From NCBI GenBank assembly GCA_016201355.1, contig JACQCY010000046.1, positions 1-10,789 of the forward strand: DNA of 10,789 bases, given 5' to 3'. The stretch is from Candidatus Yonathbacteria bacterium (GTDB lineage Bacteria > Patescibacteriota > Minisyncoccia > Phycocordibacterales > UBA1550). Below, piece by piece: positions 5,938-10,789 of the stretch; the stretch's first letter is position 1, and every line of letters begins with the position of its first letter. The position numbers and the translations under genes were made by a program. A model generated the notes under the pieces. It saw only the letters and a program-made list of their open reading frames with translations, ran no database searches and was not told the origin of the DNA.

Positions 5938-6012
5938 TAATTTTAAATTTCAAATTATAAATTTTAAATCAATTTCAAATGTTTAAATATTTAAAAATTT
6001 AGTCATTGAGAT
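5938..6012. other. A/T-rich spacer between recJ and rnhA
   Basis: About 75 bp almost devoid of G and C, containing two related blocks, TTTTAAATTTCAAAT (5941-5955) and TTTTAAATCAATTTCAAAT (5962-5980). No gene or convincing hairpin terminator is visible. It could act as an upstream activating A/T element for rnhA. Confidence 0.6.
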
Positions 6013-6017
6013 TTCAT

Positions 6018-7700
6018 TTAACATTTAAAATTGTTAGCTACTTCCACAATACGCAATCTCAGTTCGCGACTATTGCGAAAGGTATTCAGCTCCATTGTCG
6101 CCATAAGATCGACAGTTTTTCCCGTCGCGAAATTTTTATATTTTTCATCTTCTGCAAAAAACAGGATTGCTTTCACTGGCGAGCCTTCGAAAGAAAGTTC
6201 TAGATGTGTTTTTTCTTTACCGAAATAACGAACATTTGAGAGTTTCACTCTTTCAAAAAGAAACACCGGTTTTGCATTGCCCATACCAAACGGAGCAAAT
6301 TTTTCTATTTGTCTCCAGTTTGACCAAGTCACTTCATTAAGCGAAAGAATTGCATCCACCGAAATTTCTGCGCTCTCTTTTTCTCTTCGCACTATTTGAT
6401 ATGCTTTCACAAGTTTATCTTCCAGTGTGTGTATCGCATCATTTGAAACAGAAAAACCTCCTGCTTCATTATGCCCGCCCGTATTCACAAAAACGCCTTC
6501 TTTTACCTTTGCCATAAGCTCTACAACACTCACGGTTCCATCAGAGCGACAGGATCCCTTGATACATCCATCTTCTGTTCTCCCCCACACAAAAGTAGTG
6601 CGTTCGTAGGATTCTGATAAATTTTCCGCAACCAATCCCACCAGTCCCGGCTTCCATAGAGGGTTGCCGATGACGATAATCTCTCGCAAAAGGTTGTCCT
6701 CTCGGCGCGCATCAAGATGTTTTTTTGCTTCTCTGACCATACTTGCAACGAGTCCCTTTCGCGTATTGTTTAAATGAATGAGTTTGTCTGCGTAGGTATC
6801 TGCTCGAGCGCGTGTTTCTGAGGATAAAAGCAAGAATGCATCCATCGGATTACCAATGCGGCTTGCTGCGTTAATGCGTGGCCCAATCATAAAACCGATA
6901 TCGTCTTCCGTGATATTTTTCTGCGCCATATTCATTTTTTGAAAAAGAGCGAGGAGTCCTGGTCTGCGAGACTTTTGTATAACTATAAGTCCGTATTGCG
7001 CGAGAACTCGATTTTCATTTTGAAGGGGAACCATATCCGCAATCGTAGAGAGTCCCACCATATCGAGAAGCCATTTCTCCCACCCTGCTGGAATATTCCA
7101 TAACTCTCTTCTTTCAGCGAGGAGCGCGCAAACGAGTTTCCACACTACTCCCGCTCCGCAGAGCATTTTGTCGTGAGAGGTGTCCTCTTTCTGTTTTGAA
7201 TTTAAAATTGCATAGGCATCAGGAAGCGCGTCCTCGGGAATATGGTGGTCCGTAATGATAACATCGATACCAAGAGCGTTTGCGCGCGCCACTTCGTCGA
7301 TATCCGTAATCCCACAATCGATGGTGATAAGGAGTGTCGCTCCGCGCTCTGCGAGAGCCTCAATCGCTTTTGTATTGAGTCCATACCCTTCACTGTTCCG
7401 ATTGGGTATATGCACTTCAAAATTTTCGTATTTGATTTTTTTAAGAAAATCACTAAAGATAACTGCGCCCGGAATACCGTCGCAGTCGTAGTCGGCAAAG
7501 AGAGCAATATGCTCGCCTGTGTCAATGGCGCGCAAGATTCGCTCCACCGCTTTTTGCATATTCAATATTTCAAACGGGTCACGCACATCACGCTCAAAAT
7601 CAGGGGACAAAAAATGGTCCGCATCTTTCGCGCTCATAATCCCGCGTTTTTTGAGAAGTGTCTGTGTAAGGTATGGGTAGTGGGATAAGCCAGATGACAT
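6018..7700 (-). CDS. recJ: Single-stranded-DNA-specific exonuclease RecJ
   Basis: RecJ degrades single-stranded DNA 5' to 3' in recombination (RecF pathway), mismatch and base-excision repair. The 560-aa product carries the DHH-family motifs in order: I, ADYDCDG (D70, D72, D74); II, TIDCGI (D128); III, TDHHIPE (D151-H153); IV, STIADMVPL (D222). The DHHA1 domain follows with IGNPLWKPGLVGLVAENL (345-362), KGSCRSDG and the signature GGHNEAGGF (408-416). An OB-fold-like C-terminal region then includes EKFAPFGMGNAKPVF. Length is near the usual 560-580. The ATG at 7700 sits 6 nt after an extended -10 (TGA-TAGAAT). It is divergent from the HIT gene across a 107-bp inverted-repeat element. Confidence 0.96.
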   Translation of the reverse strand: MSSGLSHYPYLTQTLLKKRGIMSAKDADHFLSPDFERDVRDPFEILNMQKAVERILRAIDTGEHIALFADYDCDGIPGAVIFSDFLKKIKYENFEVHIPNRNSEGYGLNTKAIEALAERGATLLITIDCGITDIDEVARANALGIDVIITDHHIPEDALPDAYAILNSKQKEDTSHDKMLCGAGVVWKLVCALLAERRELWNIPAGWEKWLLDMVGLSTIADMVPLQNENRVLAQYGLIVIQKSRRPGLLALFQKMNMAQKNITEDDIGFMIGPRINAASRIGNPMDAFLLLSSETRARADTYADKLIHLNNTRKGLVASMVREAKKHLDARREDNLLREIIVIGNPLWKPGLVGLVAENLSESYERTTFVWGRTEDGCIKGSCRSDGTVSVVELMAKVKEGVFVNTGGHNEAGGFSVSNDAIHTLEDKLVKAYQIVRREKESAEISVDAILSLNEVTWSNWRQIEKFAPFGMGNAKPVFLFERVKLSNVRYFGKEKTHLELSFEGSPVKAILFFAEDEKYKNFATGKTVDLMATMELNTFRNSRELRLRIVEVANNFKC

Positions 7701-7706
7701 TTTGGT

Positions 7707-7715
7707 ATTCTATCA
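7707..7715 (-). promoter_or_regulatory. Extended -10 promoter of recJ
   Basis: On the minus strand TGA-TAGAAT, with the hexamer at 7712-7707, forms an extended -10 ending 6 nt before the recJ ATG. The sequence immediately upstream is the arm of the inverted repeat at 7719-7746. Confidence 0.6.
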
Positions 7716-7718
7716 CAA

Positions 7719-7825
7719 ACGGGGACGCGGGCATTTTAAAATTTCTTGCAAGGTCGGGCCTTGGGAATTTACATTTAAGACCCGACCTTAATCCCCGAGA
7801 AATTTTAAAATGCCCGCGTCCCCGT
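7719..7825. repeat. 107-bp two-tier inverted-repeat element between divergent promoters
   Basis: Outer arms 7719-7746 and 7798-7825 are perfect 28-bp reverse complements (ACGGGGACGCGGGC ... ). Inner arms 7750-7758 (AAGGTCGGG) and 7781-7789 (CCCGACCTT) pair again over 9 bp around a 22-nt loop. The left arm ends 6 bp from the recJ -10 and the right arm ends 1 bp from the HIT -10. Both divergent promoters therefore carry the same 28 bp upstream. It lies outside both predicted transcripts, so it is not an ordinary terminator. A dyad operator or a small mobile palindromic element fits better. Confidence 0.88.
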
Positions 7826-7826
7826 G

Positions 7827-7832
7827 TATACT
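7827..7832 (+). promoter_or_regulatory. -10 box of the HIT gene
   Basis: TATACT (five of six consensus bases) lies 8 nt before the ATG at 7841 and 1 bp beyond the right arm of the inverted repeat. The -35 position falls inside that arm (around TTTAAA, 7804-7809). Confidence 0.5.
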
Positions 7833-7840
7833 ATCCATAT

Positions 7841-8251
7841 ATGACCCCCTGTCTCTTCTGCAAAATTATCGCCGGTGAAATCCCCGCGCAAAAAGTATAT
7901 GAGGATGAATACACACTCGCTTTTTTAGACATTCATCCGGTAAATATCGGACACACCCTCGTCGTGCCAAAAACGCATTATGTAAACCTCTACGAAACCC
8001 CCGATGAAACTTTGTCACGGATAATGACTGTCGTAAAAAAACTTTCTGTTGCTGTAAAGACCGCAATGAATGCCGACGGCATCAATATTGAAATGAACAA
8101 TGACCCTGTCGCTGGGCAAATTATTTTCCACTCCCACATCCACATCGTCCCCCGCTTTTCAGGTGACGGGTTCAAACATTGGCACGGCGCGCGCGATTAT
8201 CGCGAGGGCGAGGATGCGGAAGTGGCACAAAAGATTTCCGTCGCCTTGTAG
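7841..8251 (+). CDS. HIT-family nucleotide hydrolase (HINT/PKCI-like)
   Basis: Histidine-triad proteins hydrolyse nucleoside phosphoramidates or dinucleoside polyphosphates. The 136-aa product begins MTPCLFCKIIAGEIPAQKVY, with the C4-x-x-C7 pair seen in many bacterial HIT proteins. It continues through FLDIHPVNIGHTLVVPKTH (residues 29-47) and reaches the triad H97-S-H99-I-H101 in IIFHSHIHIVPRF. I chose ATG 7841 because it starts at the family's usual N-terminus and follows a TATACT box by 8 nt. The open frame extends further upstream only through the inverted-repeat element. The stop is 1 bp from the stop of the convergent small gene. The physiological substrate cannot be told from sequence. 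Confidence 0.94.
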   Translation: MTPCLFCKIIAGEIPAQKVYEDEYTLAFLDIHPVNIGHTLVVPKTHYVNLYETPDETLSRIMTVVKKLSVAVKTAMNADGINIEMNNDPVAGQIIFHSHIHIVPRFSGDGFKHWHGARDYREGEDAEVAQKISVAL

Positions 8252-8252
8252 G

Positions 8253-8600
8253 TTACGAACTGCTTGACACCTCTTGCTTAAAATGTAAGAGGTGTCTCTG
8301 GATTCTCCTCGCCATGTCATCGCGGTCTTTATCCTGGATACCCAATGTGCCCACCATCATGTTTACAAAAAACTTCATATCACCTTTAACTCTTTTTACT
8401 TCTTCAACCCCAACTTTATTGATAAGATCTTTTACTATTTCTTCGGCATTATATTCTTTCTGTTTTTCTTCCTCCGTCATCATATCCTCTGGCTGGACTT
8501 GGTATGGTTGTTCAATTTTTGATTCTATATTTTTGGGTAAGTAACGCTTATCTCTAATAATTACCCCTATTGTACCCCTCCCCCTCGCTTCCCCTGTCAA
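8253..8600 (-). CDS. Small charged protein of unknown function
   Basis: The open frame runs from TTG at 8600 (115 aa) or from ATG at 8483 (76 aa) to TAA at 8255-8253. I do not recognise it. The N-terminal part of the long version is low in structure and rich in Gly/Arg/Pro. From the internal ATG onwards it is a highly charged, apparently helical protein: MMTEEEKQKEYNAEEIVKDL, later VGVEEVKRVKGDMKFFVNMM and DRDDMARRIQRHLLHF, ending in four serines. A GGAG lies 10 nt before the TTG, and GAGG lies just upstream of the ATG pair at 8483 and 8480. The TTGACA at 8600-8595 would be a -35 box if transcription started later, with TACAAT at 8574-8569, but the 20-bp spacing is too long. Start uncertain. 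Confidence 0.6.
   Translation of the reverse strand: MTGEARGRGTIGVIIRDKRYLPKNIESKIEQPYQVQPEDMMTEEEKQKEYNAEEIVKDLINKVGVEEVKRVKGDMKFFVNMMVGTLGIQDKDRDDMARRIQRHLLHFKQEVSSSS
8266..8296. repeat. Hairpin inside the 3' end of the small charged-protein gene
   Basis: GACACCTCTT (8266-8275) and AAGAGGTGTC (8287-8296) are perfect 10-bp reverse complements, extendable by a G-U and a C-G pair, around a 7-nt loop. It starts 14 bp past the HIT stop. Neither strand has a T tract after it, so terminator function for the HIT gene is possible but weakly supported. Confidence 0.6.
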
Positions 8601-8654
8601 CTTATGTATGCTCCATGAGCTATCTCCCCCTCATCCGCTCTCTGCTCACTTTAC

Positions 8655-8694
8655 TGACTATGTATACGATACTATAGTATCGTATACATAGTCA
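8655..8694. repeat. Perfect loopless 40-bp palindrome downstream of pgk
   Basis: Positions 8655-8694 read the same on both strands, with the centre at 8674/8675 (ACTA|TAGT). The left half is TGACTATGTATACGATACTA. There is no spacer at the dyad and no T tract on either side. It lies 26 bp past the pgk stop and 54 bp before the start of the small minus-strand gene. Cruciform formation, a dimeric recombinase or regulator site, or a hairpin terminator are candidates. The rest of the 120-bp spacer (8601-8720) shows no gene. Confidence 0.95.
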
Positions 8695-8720
8695 CTGGGA
8701 AGATAGATATGATGCTGTGC

Positions 8721-9872
8721 TTACTTTCTCTTTGCGCACTTTTTCACTGCTTCAATTCCTACAAGCTTGCCATCCACGAGGTAGTCTAATGTTGCGCCTC
8801 CTCCTGTTGAAATAAAAGAAATTTTATTTTTTATTTTAAGTTTTTCTACGATGACCGCAGTATCGCCCCCTCCGATAAGAGAGGTTGCTTTGGTTTTTGT
8901 AATTGCATTGAGGAGCTCAATCGTCCCTTTATCAAAACCGCCTTCGTAGTATCCGAGAGGACCGTTCCAGAGGATGAGTTTTACTTTCTTAAGTATCAGC
9001 GCGAGGAGCTTAATGGTTTCGGGTCCGATATCCACGATACTGTCCTCGCTCGTGAGCGCTCCAATCTCTTTTACGATGCCTTTTTTATGTGTAGCGTTGG
9101 TTACGATGACATCTTTTGGCAAGATAATTTTTCCCTTTTTTAAGAGTGGAGTGAGCTTGAAATCATAGGTGTCAACAAAAGATTTTCCCGTAACAAATCC
9201 CCTATCGCGAAAGAAGTCATTGGCAAGAACGCCACCGATAAAGATATGGTCAGCGCTCTTCATAAATTTTTTAAGGAGAGGCATCTTTGTTTCAAATTTT
9301 GCTCCCCCGAGAATAAAGAGAAATGGGTGTTTAGGGCTGAGTGCAAGAGAAAGATTTTTTAATTCATCTTCAATAAGGAAACCAATATAGCTCGGCAGAT
9401 ATTTTGTAATCCCCACCGTTGATGCATGCGCGCGGTGCGAGACCGCGAATGCGTCGTTGATGTAAATATCTCCAAACGATGCAAGGTATTTTGCAAAAAC
9501 AGAATCATTTGATGTTTCTCTTTCGTCAAGACGCAAATTCTCAAATACCACCACTCCCCCCTCGGGCAATCTATCTACCACTTTTCGCGCATTTTCTTTT
9601 CTAAAATCAGGAACAAAGCCAACTTTTATTTTCCTATTAAGATAATTTACAACGGGCTTGAGAGAAGACGAAGCATCTTTTCCAATATGAGAGATAATAA
9701 TAACCCGCGCTTTTTTCTTGACGAGGTATTCTATCGTGGGAAGCGCTCGGTCAATACGCATTGTTTCGCTGATTTTTCCATTATTCAGGGGAACATTGAA
9801 GTCGAGGCGGAGGATAATTTTTTTCCCTTTGATGTTTTTGATTTCTTTTATTGACGGGATGCGAGTATTCAT
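8721..9872 (-). CDS. pgk: Phosphoglycerate kinase
   Basis: PGK transfers phosphate from 1,3-bisphosphoglycerate to ADP, the first ATP-yielding step of lower glycolysis, in the cytosol. The 383-aa protein is slightly short for the family (about 390-400). Recognisable parts are LRLDFNVPLNNGKI (21-34), MRIDRALPTIEYL (38-50; substrate-binding Arg), SHIGK (61-65, usually SHLGRP), ENLRLDERE (111-119) and NDAFAVSHRAHAST (139-152). Then come LGGAKFETKMPLL (188-200), the nucleotide-binding GPLGYYEGG near 304-312 and the late GGGDTAV. The ATG is 8 bp after the tpiA stop, so the two form an operon, with pgk promoter-distal. No Shine-Dalgarno is visible and no conventional terminator follows, only the 40-bp palindrome. 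Confidence 0.97.
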   Translation of the reverse strand: MNTRIPSIKEIKNIKGKKIILRLDFNVPLNNGKISETMRIDRALPTIEYLVKKKARVIIISHIGKDASSSLKPVVNYLNRKIKVGFVPDFRKENARKVVDRLPEGGVVVFENLRLDERETSNDSVFAKYLASFGDIYINDAFAVSHRAHASTVGITKYLPSYIGFLIEDELKNLSLALSPKHPFLFILGGAKFETKMPLLKKFMKSADHIFIGGVLANDFFRDRGFVTGKSFVDTYDFKLTPLLKKGKIILPKDVIVTNATHKKGIVKEIGALTSEDSIVDIGPETIKLLALILKKVKLILWNGPLGYYEGGFDKGTIELLNAITKTKATSLIGGGDTAVIVEKLKIKNKISFISTGGGATLDYLVDGKLVGIEAVKKCAKRK

Positions 9873-9880
9873 AAATAATG

Positions 9881-10648
9881 CTATTTGATATTTTCTGCGC
9901 TCTTTAAGATTTCACTAAAAACTATGGGGTTAAGACTCGCGCGCCCGACGAGAAGCCCGTCTATCTGGGAGTTACAAAGAAATTCTTGAGCATTCTTTCC
10001 ATTGACGGAACCTCCATATAAAATACGAACATTGTCCGCGTTTTTTTTGTAAAGACTCGTAAGTGTTTTTTTAATGAGAATGGAAACCTCCAGTGCATCC
10101 TCTGCCGAGGCGGCGCGTAATGCGTTTTTACCTATTGCCCAGATTGGTTCGTAGGCAATGATGATTTTTGGCAGATCTTTTCTGGATACTGCCCGAAGAG
10201 CAATCCTTATTTGATTATCAATATGTTTTAAATAATGACCATCCCTGTCTCGCTCGCTTTCTCCCACACAGAGGATGACCGCAAGCCCGGCCTTTAATGC
10301 AGCGCTCACTTTTTTATTTACCATTTCGTCAGTTTCTCCAAGGGCTCGTCTTTCAGAATGTCCAATGATAACAGAGGAGATGCCAAGCGAAGATATTTGA
10401 GCAGGAGACACTTCTCCCGTATACGCGCCTTCGTTCTCATACCAAGTATTCTGGACACCAAGCCCTACACGGCGCCCTGTTATAAATTTTTTAAGATCAC
10501 CAATATAGATAAAGGGAGGACAGATGATTGTTTGTACATTACGAAGAACACTTGCTCCTTTCTTGATTTTTGTAAACTTATCACGAGCTTCTTCGATACT
10601 CGCTGGGTACATTTTCCAGTTACCGATGATGAGTTTTTTTGATTTCAT
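9881..10648 (-). CDS. tpiA: Triosephosphate isomerase with atypical lid loop
   Basis: TIM interconverts dihydroxyacetone phosphate and glyceraldehyde 3-phosphate. The 255-aa length is normal. Catalytic positions are all present: N10 and K12 in GNWKMYP, H97 in IIGHSERRALGET (94-106), and E167 in IIAYEPIWAIG. The phosphate-binding YGGSVNGKNA (211-220) and the GLLVGRASL (231-239) strand are intact. The flexible lid after W170, normally AIGTGKTAT, reads AIGKNALRAAS, so the GTG part is lost. This may be a lineage variant. The ATG lies 6 nt after an extended -10 (TGC-TACACT), implying a leaderless tpiA-pgk operon. A perfect 39-bp inverted repeat lies just upstream. Confidence 0.97.
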   Translation of the reverse strand: MKSKKLIIGNWKMYPASIEEARDKFTKIKKGASVLRNVQTIICPPFIYIGDLKKFITGRRVGLGVQNTWYENEGAYTGEVSPAQISSLGISSVIIGHSERRALGETDEMVNKKVSAALKAGLAVILCVGESERDRDGHYLKHIDNQIRIALRAVSRKDLPKIIIAYEPIWAIGKNALRAASAEDALEVSILIKKTLTSLYKKNADNVRILYGGSVNGKNAQEFLCNSQIDGLLVGRASLNPIVFSEILKSAENIK

Positions 10649-10654
10649 AAATTA

Positions 10655-10663
10655 AGTGTAGCA
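10655..10663 (-). promoter_or_regulatory. Extended -10 promoter of the tpiA-pgk operon
   Basis: On the minus strand TGC-TACACT (hexamer 10660-10655) is an extended -10 ending 6 nt before the tpiA ATG. The hexamer is identical to that of the nusA promoter. No strong -35 lies at 16-18 bp; that region is T-rich. Confidence 0.6.
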
Positions 10664-10674
10664 CAAAAAAGGGT

Positions 10675-10771
10675 GTGAAAAAACAAAAAAATAAGTTACC
10701 AAGGGCACCCCTTGGTTGGAGAGTGGCGCATTAAGGGGTGCCCTTGGTAACTTATTTTTTTGTTTTTTCAC
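10675..10771. terminator. Perfect 39-bp inverted repeat, probable bidirectional terminator
   Basis: Arms 10675-10713 and 10733-10771 are perfect reverse complements with a 19-nt loop. The core TTACCAAGGGCACCCCTT is flanked by A-runs on the left arm and T-runs on the right, so either strand gives a stem followed by U-rich RNA. It lies just upstream of the tpiA promoter and so probably ends a transcription unit entering from the right. The last 18 bases of the window show nothing else. Confidence 0.85.
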
Positions 10772-10789
10772 TATTGTCCCTCTTTCCAG

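Noticed and set aside
7242..7688. 148-aa plus-strand open frame inside recJ
   Set aside because: It lies antisense to the DHH domain of RecJ and has no family-like motifs; a shadow frame.
7673..7840. Upstream extension of the HIT frame (56 extra residues)
   Set aside because: The extension runs through the recJ start and the inverted-repeat element, and HIT proteins start at the MTPCLFCKI-type N-terminus.
8601..8720. Tiny frames in the spacer between pgk and the small charged gene
   Set aside because: ATG-started frames on the minus strand end after four codons, so they cannot be supported.

Overview
The window looks like a chromosomal segment from a Candidate Phyla Radiation (Patescibacteria), Parcubacteria-type bacterium. 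The reasons are: compact genes of slightly reduced size; a NusA that ends right after its second KH domain; ComEC split into separate membrane and metallo-beta-lactamase genes; moderate-to-low GC with A/T-rich spacers; and almost no Shine-Dalgarno motifs. TGA, TAG and TAA are all used as stops, so the TGA-as-glycine code of Gracilibacteria and Absconditabacteria is not in use. The assignment is an inference from gene content, not from a phylogenetic marker comparison.

Layout from left to right. Position 1-86 (minus) holds the first codons of a probable IS30-like transposase that runs off the left edge. nusA (plus, start best placed at 240) is followed by inorganic pyrophosphatase (1497-2027). 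A 47-residue single-pass membrane microprotein (2064-2207) has its own extended -10 promoter and ends in a perfect 36-bp hairpin terminator shared with the convergent gene. On the minus strand comEC (4669-3170) is followed after 8 bp by its detached MBL-fold partner (3161-2277). Divergent from comEC, and overlapping it by 8 bp, is an unrecognised 149-aa gene (4662-5111) ending in a hairpin. rnhA (5894-5166) and recJ (7700-6018) follow on the minus strand. recJ is divergent from a HIT-family gene (7841-8251), and the two are separated by a 107-bp inverted-repeat element. A small unrecognised minus-strand gene (8600-8253) comes next, then a perfect 40-bp palindrome, then the glycolytic pair tpiA-pgk (10648-8721, minus). 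A perfect 39-bp inverted repeat closes the right end.

The genes are mostly core: transcription elongation and termination (NusA), pyrophosphate removal, DNA uptake (split ComEC), RNA-DNA hybrid and single-strand DNA processing (RNase HI, RecJ), nucleotide hydrolysis (HIT) and lower glycolysis (TIM, PGK). Together DNA uptake, RecJ, RNase H and glycolysis fit a scavenging, fermentative lifestyle.

No clearly new multi-gene system is visible. What stands out is non-coding: a -10-like box 6-8 nt before the start codon of most genes (suggesting leaderless mRNAs), four long near-perfect or perfect inverted repeats in spacers, a four-unit 9-bp tandem repeat, and a strong excess of the word GCGCGC. 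The protein oddities are an RNase HI with a C-terminal extension, a TIM with a non-canonical lid loop, and two small genes of unknown function.
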